From positions 248,492,764 to 248,556,763 of the forward strand of contig OY282559.1 of assembly GCA_958295665.1 (NCBI GenBank): 64,000 nucleotides of DNA. Direction: 5' to 3'. Origin of the DNA: Tipula vernalis. Lineage: Eukaryota > Arthropoda > Insecta > Diptera > Tipulidae. This document shows positions 23,440-34,532 of this stretch, in pieces. The stretch's first letter is position 1. Each line of letters begins with the position of its first letter. Under the pieces are notes generated by a model. It worked only from the letters and a program-made list of their open reading frames with translations. It made no database searches and was not told where the DNA came from. The translations under genes and the position numbers were made by a program.

Positions 23440-24000
23440 CAAAACACTCACCGATAAACAAGAGTTAGCAGAAGCGCTAACTGAGACATTTGTGTCCAGC
23501 GTGATTGATAATCACCAGAACATCCCTTAGATAAAGGATTGGAATTTTCCACATAATGATAATAATTTTGGAAAACTCACATGTTAAGAAATAACTCACC
23601 AGGTGATCTCAAAAGTTATAAGTAAAATAAAATCTCAATATGAAATTGATGACATAAACAGAATGGTCATGCTGGATGCAATGAAGGATCACTTATTCTC
23701 TGAACATTTTACAGATTTAGTTAATCGAAGTCTGAAGGAAGGAGTAGTACCGGCTTCATGGAAAATATCAGCAGTTGTCCCAATTCCAAAAACCACGTAG
23801 CCAACCACAACTGAAGAGATTCGCCACATAAATATGCTCCCAATTTATTATGAAGCTGCACTGGAACGAGTAATTAAAAAACAGTTGGTTGATCATATTG
23901 CTAATAACAATATATTTTTGGATCAACAATCTGGTTGTAGAGAATTTCATACACGTCAAACAGCAGTAAATCAACAAAACTCAAATAGACGAAAATAAAG
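23440..24000 (+). pseudogene. LINE reverse transcriptase, amino-terminal fragment
   Basis: The plus strand reads ALTETFVSSVI, then VISKVISKIKS, then HFTDLVNRSLKEGVVPASWK and SAVVPIPKTT. After a stop it continues HINMLPIYYEAALERVIKKQ, LVDHIANNNIFLDQQSGCRE. These are RT finger motifs of non-LTR elements (PASWK, PIPK, QSGFR). In-frame stops and the absence of palm and thumb make it a dead, doubly truncated copy. Clade not assigned. Confidence 0.75.
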
Positions 24001-24119
24001 TAGAGTTACGTCCTGTTACATCATCGCTGTAGCCAAGCATACCAAACGGTCAAACGGTTTGGGGAATATATTCTACACCATAATCCATCTAACAATTTAA
24101 TTTGGCTCTAAATTATGTT

Positions 24120-24760
24120 ATTAGAAAGAGTATACATGGCCATTAAGTATGAAATAAAATTTCATTCTATAATACTCCCACGGCTGGCTTTACAGTACAC
24201 CATTCTGTCAACCCAATTCTTCAGAACATTTTCGATTGTATGGGCTCCTATCTCATGGCAACTTCGATTTGATCTTTCAAGTCTTGGATAGTCTCTGGAT
24301 GGTTAGCGTAACACTTATCCTTGGCGGCTCCCCACAAAAAATGTCCAACGGAGTCAAACTGACTTCTCTGTTACGGCTGATTATTCGATCCCCGAAGACA
24401 GTGTCCTCCTCTTAAATTCTGAGTTACAAAAACTCGTTTATCAATGATCCCGCCGATCCAAAATCCACACCAAACAGTCACTCGTTGCGAATGCATCGAC
24501 TTCTCCATAGTTACGTGTGGATTTTCTGAGCCCCAAATGCGACAATTTTGCTTGTTGACATAGCCTCATTTATTTTCTTCCAAGTGTTCTACAGCCCAAT
24601 TAGCGAACCGAAAACGTTGCGGATGGTCATTTTACTTCGGCTCCTGCACTAATTGAATTTTGTACACCTTCATACCGAGGTCTTTATGCAAAATTCTCAT
24701 CACAGAACTGCGTGAAATGTTCAATTCTTGAGCAGGATGGCGAGTTGATCATTTAATAAC
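24120..24760 (-). pseudogene. Mariner/IS630-like transposase, internally deleted
   Basis: Minus-strand reading gives a DD(D/E) transposase: RILHKDLGMKVYKIQLVQE, DHPQRFRFANWAVEHLEEN, GYVNKQNCRIWGSENPHVT, HSQRVTVWCGFWIGGIIDK. It then jumps to the carboxy end VGHFLWGAAKDKCYANHPET with IQDLKDQIEVAM. The middle of the catalytic domain is missing, including the motif that normally carries the second aspartate. Frameshifts and stops are frequent. Related in type to the pieces at 17355 and 55890. Confidence 0.75.
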
Positions 24761-24830
24761 ATGAAACCAAAACCAAATTCATGGTCATTCAAAACAATCT
24801 TAGAAAATATTACCATACCAACTTTTTGTA

Positions 24831-25248
24831 CGGGGGAAAGGTGGTCTAACACCCTCACCTGTAGAGTTGCAAGACAAGTTTGGCCAAAGCTGGACTTGGG
24901 GCGCACTAGGGCATTAATATCCTTACGCAGACGTGAATTAAGAAGGCTGAGTCTGGAGGCTAATGACTTCTGCAGAAGCTGCTTGGACGAAGAGGAGGAG
25001 AGACGTTGGTCCACTTCCTTTGCTCGTGTCCAGCATTGGCTCTCAGAAGGCACAATCACTTAGGTAAGTTCAGGATGGACTGCCTCTCGGATCTCGAAAA
25101 CAGTAAAGTGCGGGACGTCTTACGCTACATAAGTAGCTTGAAATGGTTCCAATAGGGGTAAAAGGGGATACATCTTGTGGTATCACAATGGACCGTCACC
25201 GGTCTAAGTGTGCGTAAGCAGCCTCTCCAACCTAACCTAACCTAACCT
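24831..25248 (+). mobile_element. 5'-truncated R1/LOA-type LINE insertion with (CCTAA)n tail
   Basis: The last part of an ORF2 is visible: RVARQVWPKLDLGRTRALIS, NDFCRSCLDEEEE and, after a frame change, FRMDCLSDLENSKVRDVLRY ending SLKWFQ and a stop. A short 3' UTR follows, ending in four CCTAA units at 25231-25250. AACTTTTTGTA occurs on both sides (24820-24830 and 25249-25259), an 11-bp target site duplication, so insertion by target-primed reverse transcription is clear. Confidence 0.85.
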
Positions 25249-25519
25249 AACTTTTTGTAATCATGTGGCTGAATTTTTTTACTTATATCTCACAACATTG
25301 CTTATAACTAAATTTTTAAATGTGAATACCTCTTGAACCATACTTGCTGGAAACATGAAACAAAAACTAAATTCATTGAAAATAATCTTAGAAAACGTAG
25401 GATGCCATGGAAAATGTTGATCAGTATCGGCAAAATCGAAAATTTGTGAAATAGTTTTTGCGACATTCAATCGTTTTTATTGTCGAGTTTCCATTTTTGC
25501 TATGTCAGTGTGTTAAATT

Positions 25520-26430
25520 TTTGTTAGGTCGCTAAAGTTAGAAAGTGTAGCGGCAATCGTGGCATTAAAAAGTTCCAGATTTCCCATAGTACCGTAAAAC
25601 GTGTTTCGTCGCGACTCTTCGGGACAGGGTTGTATACCAGGTGACAATGAGCAACAAACGTTCGAGATGACCATTTTATAGTTTCATCAGCTCTTACAAA
25701 TCGTCATGCAACCGCTGTTGAGACCTGGAATGAATTGTTTCATGTACGTAATATAAATGTAAGCGAAAGAACAATACGGCGAAGGTTGGAAGAAGCAGAT
25801 CTTGATGGACGAAGGCCAGCCACGAGTCCAGAACTTCTACCACAACATGAGTTTCTTCGGCTACGATTTGGCAGGGAACAAAAAAATTGGATTGAACTGT
25901 CTTATTTACCAATTAATCGAGAATTTGTTTGCGGTCTCGTGATAGGCGAGAATGAGTATGGTGACGACCGGCGAACTCGTGTTGGCGCCGGATTGGTTGT
26001 AGTGGTGCATTGGATGAACCGCTACATACCTTTAGAGAAAGATTTCGAGGCGGATCAGTCATTGTACTGGTGAGAATTTCGATGGACGCACGCACCGAGG
26101 TTCACCTGTTAGTAACCGGATATATAACAGCCATTCGCTATATTAGCGAAATATTGGAAGAATATGTTATTTCCTAAATCCCTACGCACCATTTATAGTA
26201 GGTAATTTCATGCTAATGCACGATAACGCCAGACCTCATGTTGCCAGAGTCGTAAATGAATACTTGGCAGAGGTAGGACATTTTTGGGAGGTGGGACATT
26301 TTTGGGAGAAAAATTCGATCTCATTTGGAGGAATGGGAAAATATCTCGCAGCGCGATATCCAACAGATTATGAAAAGTATGGGACGGAGGATAACAGCGC
26401 TTAATTCAAGCTTCGGACGGGCGGGAGTAG
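25520..26430 (+). pseudogene. Tc1-like (DD34E) transposase, broken
   Basis: Transposase that cuts and pastes Tc1-type elements. The visible order is helix-turn-helix region (ISHSTVKRV, NINVSERTIRRRLEEADLDG), DD motif region (after frame changes YGDDRRTRV, GGSVIVLVRISMDARTEVHL), then FMLMHDNARPHVARVVNEYL with the second aspartate, then EEWENISQRDIQQIMKSMGR at the end. A duplication around 26270-26300 (ACATTTTTGGGAGGTGGG) replaces the region just before the final Glu. Several frameshifts make it inactive. Confidence 0.85.
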
Positions 26431-26939
26431 GGAGGGGGGAGGTGAGGGCAATACAAGCTACTAAACATTTTTTATCGGTTAATTATGATTGTTGTTGTGT
26501 TTATGTTTGTGAAAATTTAAATAAATTTTTTAAAATTTGTCTATCCTGGGTTTTTGTTTAAAAATTCGAGAAACTTCAATCAAATATTTAGCAAGAGTAG
26601 GCCTCGCAAAATTGTTTTCAATGACCTTGAATTTTTTTTTTTTTTTCATATTTGAAAATTTAGTTATAAGCCGTGTTGTGGAAAAAGTAAAAAACTCAGC
26701 CACATGATTTGACAAAATTGGTATGGTACTATTTTCAAAGATTGCTATGACGTACCTACAACAACATTGATGGTACATACTTAATCATCACCTTGCAAAT
26801 CGGAGCATATCAAACGATTGTCCGTAAAGATCAGATATATGGAGGTGTACAACCAGCTAACGGGTTGAAGTTACAAAAGGCAACAGGACACACTACACTG
26901 ATAAAGGAAAAAGATCGCGAATACAAGGATCGGGACAAC

Positions 26940-27710
26940 TCTTTGGATCGTTGTGGATGAGATCATTTTGAGAAAGGATTTGATGAGGGAAAATCACTTC
27001 ATGGAGCATGTTGCACGACGATTATTAACTTATGATAAAATCGAGTTGCCATTTCAAATTAGCGGTAAAGGTGTAACCATCAGGCGAGAGGTTCTGGCTC
27101 ACCCAGGTTGTGGAAGTCAACGACAGCGACTGAAGAGTACCAATTAGAGGAAAAGACGAAAACTATCAAGTAAAGTACAGACAATAATGAAATGTGAACA
27201 GAAAAGTCTGATGGCGAAAACCGACATGCAAAGACAGAAAGAAATTGTAGAACAACTCATGCAGAATCGTGAATACATGTCAATATTCTGCAGTACATCG
27301 GATTCTAACGGAAGGACCAAAATGATAAAACCCAGATTACCATCAGCAAAACAAGAAGAAGTGAACCAGATGGTAACAGATATGCAGGTCACTGTAAGTG
27401 TTGGTCGAGAAGAAGGACCTTAACAAGATACATCAATTTGTGCGGAGAAAATACATATGTCAAGTGGCTGGAATGAAGCTCGATATGGTATACGAGTATA
27501 TAATCAAGGCTTCCAGGAAGGACCAAAAATTAGGTATGGCTTCACAACTCGCAACGAAAGAAGGAATTATCGCCGAAGCTACAAGCAGCATGGGAAGGTC
27601 CTTACTTTAGGATAAGCGACGTCGTTGGTCGGATCGCATTTGGTGGTGCATTTGGAGCGACTGGCTCTCTGCAGAAGAGGTGATTTAGGTCTTGTTCGGG
27701 CTTAGTTTAG
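26940..27710 (+). pseudogene. Gypsy pol relic (protease or RT edge and integrase end)
   Basis: Fragments on the plus strand resemble a Gypsy polyprotein: VVDEIILRKDLMRENHFMEH (protease-like), PRLPSAKQEEVNQMVTDMQ (RT entry), and after frame changes PKLQAAWEGPYF with VVGRIAFGG (integrase carboxy end). Large deletions separate them. Identification of the first piece is tentative; the integrase end is firmer. Confidence 0.5.
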
Positions 27711-27716
27711 GGACGG

Positions 27717-28110
27717 TGTTACGGTGACATCAATATTAGGATATAATAAGTCAAATAATAGCGTAAAGTTTTCTACCGGTCGTGGCACCTAGGTTAGACT
27801 AGTATTTTAATTTATCGTACTAAAATAGAAATTGTCTATTGTATAGCTGTTTTAAATTGTGCTAGACTAATCTAACTGTAAGAATCATGATAACCCTAGA
27901 ATTTGTGAATAAAAAAGTGAAAGTACCAAATAAAAGTTATAAGTGTTAGTAAAATAGTGCGAATATTGTAATAATTAATTTTATGAATTATTGTTAATTA
28001 GTTTATGATAAATTGAAGTGGTTAGTTTGGATTATTGAGAATTTTAAAATTTCAAATTTAATAAATGATTTCCAGTACATACAATAATTGTATTTTAACA
28101 CTAAGAAGTG
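27717..28110 (+). repeat. Possible 3' LTR of the preceding Gypsy relic
   Basis: Sequence starting TGTTACGGTGACATC follows the integrase end, contains AATAAA-type signals near 27900 and is AT-rich. No second copy is available to set the ends. Confidence 0.3.
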
Positions 28111-28164
28111 ACTTAATTCATAGTTGTCTAAAACAGTTGCTACGTTTTTCCTTTGTGATGTAAG

Positions 28165-28620
28165 GTTCGAATCACTGGATTATAAATAGAACAACCATTT
28201 AAAATCACAAAACATAAGATTTATTGAAACAGAAAAATCCCATAACTACTCCGCTAATTGCACACACAACACAACTATTACAAAATCACTATAATTCATT
28301 CAAACACTTTAATACTATTCACAATCACTTTATAAGTCACAATATTTATTGTCAGCCTATCGCGTTCCAATTTTTAATTGCCCAATTCAACTTCAGCCGC
28401 CTTTTGATTTTGATGTACTAAAACATCATTCGAGAATAATCCATAATTATTAAATAATCGAGTAAAATAATGGCCTCTAAATGTTGTTTAGTTTAACCGT
28501 TTATGATTGACAAACGTTTAGTAAAAAGTGTAATGTTAGTAATAGCATCATTATGATAGAGGTGACACCATAACCAATAATTATTAGTATTTACATGGAA
28601 CCTATGTTAGGATATTATAA
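28165..28620 (-). repeat. Possible solo LTR, minus-oriented
   Basis: The minus strand runs from TGTCACCTC to AATAAATCTTATGTTTTGTG and then ATCCAGTGATTCGAAC. The same junction ATCCAGTGATTCGAAC follows an AATAAA-containing stretch on the plus strand at about 33035-33050. I infer two related LTR-type repeats in opposite orientation flanking the copia element. Confidence 0.4.
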
Positions 28621-28913
28621 TTACTTTACTAATATCTTAGTGCTTGTCACGTCTGTAGATCGTGTTTAGCACAAGTTTAGTATCATAACTTCATACTTTT
28701 TACATGAAACTTTTCGAGATTTCTCTCGGGAAACGATAACTCATCCTAGCGACAATTGCGGTACTAAAATGAACAAATATGATGAACTATAATTACATGT
28801 AACAACATTTAGGCGAATATTGGTGTACTAGAATATTTCCAATTAGAATATTCTGAATTATTCTCAAATGATTATTTTGGTATATAAATGCAGTCGTTTG
28901 ACATGATGATTTA

Positions 28914-29068
28914 ACAACACTCAGCAAGTGCACTCCACGAGATATATTTCATTAGTAGAAACAAAAAAAAAATGTCAAAGAAATCATGAATAACCGCGTT
29001 TACAATCATAAACGCTTTCTCATTTCAAATCCATTCAACTGATTCGTTAAATGTTCCATATGTCAACA
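28914..29068 (-). repeat. 3' LTR of the copia element
   Basis: Matches 32664-32790 (ACAACACTCAGC, ACTCCACGAGATATATTT, CCGCGTTTACAATCATAAAC) but carries about 33 extra bases near 28965. The outermost part seen in the 5' LTR (TGTTAGATGACC) is not found here, so the left end is lost or diverged. Confidence 0.75.
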
Positions 29069-29078
29069 CCCCTTCTCA
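29069..29078 (-). promoter_or_regulatory. Polypurine tract of the copia element
   Basis: GAGAAGGGG on the minus strand lies directly before the 3' LTR start TGTTGACATATGG, the expected priming site for plus-strand DNA. Confidence 0.7.
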
Positions 29079-29419
29079 ACGCTTAACGAATTGATTCACC
29101 AAACCAACTTTATTTGCTAACTTTGCTAATCGCTGACCATACAACGGTTTAGTCAATAAATCAGCAATCATGTTTTCTGTCGTACAATAAATAAAATTCA
29201 AAAATTCGTGTTTTGTACGCTGGTGTCCACCATCATTCTGTAGCATTTTGATACAACCTTGATTGTCTTCAAATATTTATATAGGCCTTTGAATTGACTG
29301 ATCAAAATCCTGTAACACTCTGCCGATCCAAATAAGTTCTCGTGCTGCTGCAAATGCAACAAATTCAGCTTCTGTTGTGGATAATAAAACTAACGTCTGA
29401 TTTTTACTGGACCAACCAA

Positions 29420-31812
29420 TTAACGCTCCTTCAAAAATAAAACAATACTCGGAAGTCGATCAACATAACACTTTAAATCATTATTACTTTTTCCGCCTCC
29501 TAATTTTAGTTTCAAATCTTTCGTGGCACTTAAATATCTGAAAACACTTTTTACTTCAACCAAATCACACTTTCTCGGTTCACTTACACGCCTTGCTAAA
29601 ATTGATGTCGCAATTGCTATGTCCGGCCTTGTGTTTGTAGACAGGTACAATAGTTGACCAATATTGCACTTCTATAAACCTCTTGTGGATTAAAAAATTC
29701 TGAACTTATATCCTGATTATTATATCCCGTATTCATTGGTGTTGAAGATCCCTTCGCATTCATTAGACTAAATTCATGTAATTTATTTTGAATGTACTTT
29801 TGTGGATGCATATAGAATACGCCTTCTTCATCTCGATTGAAATGAATACTTAAGTAGAACTTTAAACTTCCGAGATTTTTTATTGCAAAACCTGCGTTAA
29901 TATCTTTCTGGAAATCATCCAACATTTTCTGTTTCGTTGATGCACCAATAATATCATCCACATGATTTGAAATATAAATGACATCTTCACAATAATATTT
30001 CATTACTCCATCAAAACACCGATTCCATTCATATGCACCGTGTTTCAAACCATAAAGGTTCCTAACAAGCTTACAAACTTCGTTTTGATTCCCTTTGACG
30101 TAGCCTTCAGGTTGTCTCATGTAGACATCGTGTGAAAAATTTCCATTAAGGTAAGCCATCTGAATATCAAAATGATTAACTATCTTTTTGTTCTTTCCTG
30201 CTAATGTCAGAAGTATCTTTAATGTAATAGGATTCGCCACGGGAGCAAACACCTCGTCGAAATCTTGACCATAATTTTGCGTGAATCCTTGAGCCACTAA
30301 CGTTTCTTTAAATTTTGTGACATTTCCTTCTGGTTTTTGTTTCGTACATCCATTTTGACCCAATTGCTTTACTGCCAGGTGGTAAAGTAGTTATTATCCA
30401 CGTACCGTAAAAACATAATGATTCTATCTCTTCATCCATCGCATATTTCCATTTTGCAGCATCTGGTCCATTTATTGCTGCTTTATACGTAAATGGATCC
30501 TTATTTACTGCCTCGACTGATACTTTATTAATTTTTTGTATCAATCGAACGGGTGGTATACAAAAATTTGCTCTATTTGTGCGTCTCACTTGTTCATGAG
30601 ACTCATTTGATGATTGTCCAAATTCACTTAAAGATGACCCATCTTGTAAATTTACGATGATTTCAGGTTGTTGATCAAACTCTTTAACCACTGGACTTGT
30701 ATTATTATTAAAATCACTCACAACTTGTTCATCTGTCATGTTTCTGGCGATAAATTTTACATCCCGACTAAGTTTGATTTTATTTAGTTCAACATCTAGA
30801 AGGCAATACCCTTTTGTTCCAAATTCATATCCAACAAATACTAATTTTCCCCTATATTGTCTAATTTTCTGCGCTTATCTTTTGGAATATGCGCTACAAC
30901 AGGTGCTCCAAACTCGCGAAAATAAACTAGATCTGGTTCTCTTCTAGGAATCTTTTTAAAATGTGATTCGCTGTATTTATGACTTCTCCCTAGAACTGCT
31001 TCTGTAAACCAGAACCTAGAAGCATACATATAGTCATCTCGACTAGTGTTCGATTTTTGCGTTCAGCAACATCGTTTTGTTGTGGTATCTTCGGTACTGT
31101 CAGTTGAACCTTGATTCCACTTTTTCTCAAAAAACTGTGTAGTCTTTGATCCGTATACTCTCCTCCTCTGTCTGAGCGAAATGCTTTTGGTACCTTTTGA
31201 AACTGCATCTTCATCAATTCCACGAATTAGACAGGGTCGGTTACATCAGATTTTTTTTTCTGACGTTTTCAACGTGGATTCTTTCGAGAATGAATCCCTC
31301 TTAGATTTGCTTTGTAGACCAGTTTCACATTCATCCGAATGTTGACAATTTTCTACTTTGACGTTTACTGCCACTTCACTCAATTTTCTAATGTCTGATA
31401 AATTTCGATGGCCGAGTACTTTATGTCATTCAGGTACACATTTCCCTGCACTTGCTTTTACACTAAAAACTTGATTTGATGGTGTTTTATAGACATCATT
31501 TCTGGAATCTACAGGAAACAATATTTTTCCATTTAGACTTATGTTGCATTCTCAAATAAGCAATGTTGCAACCCCTTCTAGCGAGTTTACTTACTGACAA
31601 CAAATTACACGTAACTCAGGGACTAATAATGTATCTTCTAATTGTAATTGACTTGTTGCAGTTTTGAACCTGACTGATCCTTTTCCTTTAATTTGTAGTT
31701 TTATACCATCGGCCAAAGTCACTGAACTTGTTTGTGATTCGTCGATTTCAATGAAACAATTTTTGTCATTGCTCATATATGCTGATGCGCCCGAATCTAC
31801 ACCATCAAACAA
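29420..31812 (-). pseudogene. Copia pol: protease, integrase, reverse transcriptase, RNase H
   Basis: Order on the minus strand: protease (31812-31591, DSGASAYMSND with the DSG active site), integrase (31223-30841, FRSDRGGEYTDQRLHSFLRK, NDVAERKNRTLVEM), linker, RT (30739-29617, AKWKYAMDEEIES, VAQGFTQNYGQDFDEVFAPV, QMAYLNGNF, LYGLKHGAYEWN, SNHVDDIIGAS as the YVDD-box variant) and RNase H (29650 down, TRPDIAIATSILARRVSEPR). There is a deletion in the first half of integrase, near 31230, and there are frameshifts near 30850, 30360 and 29640. The polymerase box has His in place of Tyr. Confidence 0.88.
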
Positions 31813-32520
31813 ACATATGCTTCTTGATTTTCCGATTCTTCATTTGCGACTTTATTTATTAATTTTGTACTACCAGTTTCCTTTTTACATTTCCGTGCCA
31901 AAAATTGTCTGCAATCTGCTTTGATATGTCCAGCACTTTTGCAAAAATAACATAACACTGACTTTGGCTTAAACTTTGATAAAGTCGCCTTATTGTATGT
32001 ATTGAGTGCTCTTTCGTCATTACTAGTCGAATTTTCCATTTCCTTTCTTCTAACATATTCCTCCCGCAATTGTCCCTTCACTAAATTTAAGGTTAAATCC
32101 TTTTCGGGACGCGATTCAAGTGCTGTAACAAGCATTACCTAAAGTTGCTAGTTCATCCATTAATTCCTCCATTGCTATCAAATGACTTTCAAGATCGTCG
32201 CCCTCTGATATCGTCATTTTACACAGCCGTCTTAGTAGTCGCACTCTAATTGACAATGGCGATTTTTCGTGGTATTTTCATAAGGCATTCCACATGGTTT
32301 TTGCGGATTTCTCTTTCTTTATGTGAATTAATTGGTTATCTTCGACAAGAAGACCAATGTGTGCACGTGCTTTAGCATCTTTTGTAGACCATGCTGTTGT
32401 TACTTGATCTGGTGGTTTTGACTCAACAATATCCCATAAATCCTCCTTGACACTTGATAATTATTATTATTCAGTTTGTTAATCTGTATTTTAGTTGAGT
32501 TCATCATAATGCCGGTTGAA
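31797..32520 (-). pseudogene. Copia gag with CCHC zinc knuckle
   Basis: The amino part is read with breaks from about 32520 (AWSTKDAKARAHIGLLVEDN, IRVRLLRRLCKMTISEGDDL, HLIAMEELMDELATLG), matching the UBN2 gag domain. The carboxy part (32135-31797) has YCFCK-type knuckle CYFCKSAGHIKADC. A frame change near 32130 separates them. It lies directly before protease as in other copia elements. Confidence 0.8.
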
Positions 32521-32574
32521 AATAATGGTTTAAACTTAATAATCTTGTTTTACTGTTTCAGATTATTATCGTAT

Positions 32575-32588
32575 CTGGGCCCATAACC
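32575..32588 (-). promoter_or_regulatory. Primer binding site, initiator tRNA-Met internal type
   Basis: The minus strand reads GGTTATGGGCCCAG, the motif used by Drosophila copia, whose primer is an internal fragment of initiator tRNA-Met. It abuts the LTR end TCTAACA. Confidence 0.8.
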
Positions 32589-32790
32589 TGTTAGATGACC
32601 AGATGATTTCAGATTATTTTCTTTTGTCATTCAACAATACTAACTTAAATTGGAAATAAAATAATAATACAACACTCAGCATGTGCGCACTCCACGAGAT
32701 ATATTTTATTAGTTACCGCGTTTACAATCATAAACGCTTTTTCATTTCAACTCCATTCAACTCATTCGTTAAATGTTGCATATATCAACA
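32589..32790 (-). repeat. 5' LTR of the copia element
   Basis: About 202 bp, TG at the start (TGTTGATATATGC on the minus strand) and CA at the end (TCTAACA), bounded by the primer site. Confidence 0.75.
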
Positions 32791-32799
32791 TTTGGAACA

Positions 32800-33055
32800 G
32801 ATTATAAAGTGATAGCAGTAGTAGTGTGATCATTGATCATCAGTGTGATCAGTGGGAAAGTGTTTAGATTGAATTTTAGTGAATTTGTGAATTATTTTGG
32901 AATAATTGTACTGTGTTAATTGTACCTATGTTTATAAAAGTGGTTATTGTAGAATTTTTGTTGTATTAATTTTTGTATTGTTTAAATAAATTAGTTTGAG
33001 TTAATAATTTTTAGTGGTTATTTTATTTAAAATCCAGTGATTCGAACAACTTGGT
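32800..33055 (+). repeat. Possible LTR fragment, plus-oriented
   Basis: AT-rich stretch with an AATAAA at about 32985 that ends in the block ATCCAGTGATTCGAAC shared with the reverse strand at 28165. See that entry. No coding sequence follows. Confidence 0.35.
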
Positions 33056-33309
33056 TTACAAGGTAAAAATATAAAAATATTTTTAGATTTATTAAAAAAA
33101 TGGAGGTGTGGCCAACACACGACTTTCTTTTACGAACAAAGAATTTTGAGAAATTTTATTTTTTTTATAACTTTTTTTTTAAAATTTTTTTTTTTTTTAA
33201 TTTTCAAATTTTTAAATTTTTTTTTTTAATTTTTTTAATTTTTTATTTTTATTTGTTTATAATTTTTGGAAACATTTTGTATCAAGTAGTTTTTTGTAAA
33301 CCTTATACT

Positions 33310-33850
33310 TTTTAAGATATTTGCAAAATAAATTTTCTGGCCCAAGGGAATGGCCACTTCCGGTTAGCCGATTTTGAGTAAAATTCACTGGGACCTCCCA
33401 ATTTATCAAAAAAGCTTAAATCTGAAGTTTCAGTTCGATTGGTTAAGCCATCTGGGCTGTGGGGAGGACACAGACAGACTGACAGACTGACAGACTGACA
33501 GACTGACAGACTGACAGACTGACAGACTGACAGACTGACAGACTGACAGACTGACAGACTGACAGACTGACAGACTGACAGACTGACAGACTGACAGACT
33601 GACAGACTGACAGACTGACAGACTGACAGACTGACAGACTGACAGACTGACAGACTGACAAACTGACAGACTGACAGACTGACAGACTGACAGACTGACA
33701 GACTGACAGACAGACAGACAGACACCATTTTGAAATCCACTTTTTCGGACTCAGGGGACCTCAAAACAAATAAATCTCTAAAAAACTCAAGGTCCAACAT
33801 TTTCATGATTACTATACTTTATTTTACTAGAGTAAAAGAAAGTAAAAATT
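33310..33850 (-). mobile_element. GTCY-microsatellite element (mini-me-like)
   Basis: Flanks of a long microsatellite (33470-33724) match the inverted copy at 45570-45870: AAATAAATTTTCTGG, TGGCCACTTCC, GGGACCTCCCA and, on the other side, CTCAGGGGACCTCAAAAC and ATGATTACTATACTTTATTT. Dipteran mini-me elements carry GTCY tracts in a conserved context. The assignment to that class is inference. Confidence 0.7.
33470..33724 (-). repeat. (GTCTGTCA)n microsatellite, about 30 copies
   Basis: The plus strand is a run of GACAGACT with one AACTGACA variant at about 33660, turning into pure GACA near 33700. The open frame across it (SVCQSVSL repeats) is only a consequence of the 8-base unit. Confidence 0.95.
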
Positions 33851-34532
33851 AAGGTTAAACTTTCTATTGTTTGTTATATTAGCACAGATCTCTGTAGAGC
33901 TATTTCTAAGAGTGTCAAGATAATCTTCAGAGATCTCAACTCCCGAAAAATGACATTTAAATTATGGCATTATTAAGAAATTTTGAATGCATCATGTGCG
34001 TGCAGGTCTCCATGATGTACAAACTGTGCCACTCAGAAAAAAAATATGATTAATTTTATCATATGTGGTGACCATCACATTTATAATGAACGAATATGAT
34101 AAATGCCTAGGAATATGATTAATTTTATCATATAAATAATTGGCACATGATCGGGAATATGGTGCAATTTACTAAATTTAAAATGAATGCTCTAAAGCAA
34201 ATTGAATAATCCCAATCGCATATTTCAATTTTTATTTGAATAAATTCATGATAATTTCTATCATATTTGAATTGACATTTACCACACTTATAGTTTGACG
34301 ATATCAAAGAAATGTTTACTTAAATATAATATAAATAGTAGTGCTTTTATGATAATATGGTTAATTTAATAAAATTTTGTTAGGGAATTATCATGCATAG
34401 TATACGCATTTTATCAAATGATATAATAAAATAAAATTCATAAATTAGAAATTAAATTTCATTTTATTAAAAATATATGCATAAAATATTTAGTTTTTAT
34501 TTTACATAAAGTTACAAATAATAACAATTAAT

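Larger units (their letters stand above)
24762..26790 (+). mobile_element. Tc1-like transposon with long inverted repeats, split by a LINE fragment
   Basis: The left inverted repeat is in two parts, 24762-24830 and 25249-25410. The right one is 26570-26790. Matching blocks include ACCATACCAA, ATCATGTGGCTGA, TTATAACTAAATTT and AAAACAATCTT. Inside lies a broken Tc1 transposase. A 418-bp LINE fragment interrupts the left repeat. The outer ends are estimates. Confidence 0.75.
28914..32790 (-). mobile_element. Ty1/copia retrotransposon
   Basis: A minus-strand element with similar sequence at both ends, a copia-type primer site, gag with a CCHC knuckle, then protease, integrase, RT and RNase H in the copia order (integrase before RT). 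It is nearly full length but broken by frameshifts and deletions. The LTRs differ by substitutions and an insertion of about 33 bases in the 3' copy. Confidence 0.9.

Noticed and set aside
25231..25250. Possible interstitial telomere repeat
   Set aside because: Only four units, attached to a LINE 3' end and bounded by its target duplication; better read as a LINE tail.
28160..28182. GGTTCGAATCA resembling a pol III B box
   Set aside because: One base off the consensus, no A box at tRNA spacing, and the same block recurs at an LTR-like junction at 33 kb.
33312..33806. Long open frame of repeated SVCQSVSL
   Set aside because: It is the translation of an 8-base microsatellite without an interrupting stop, not a protein.
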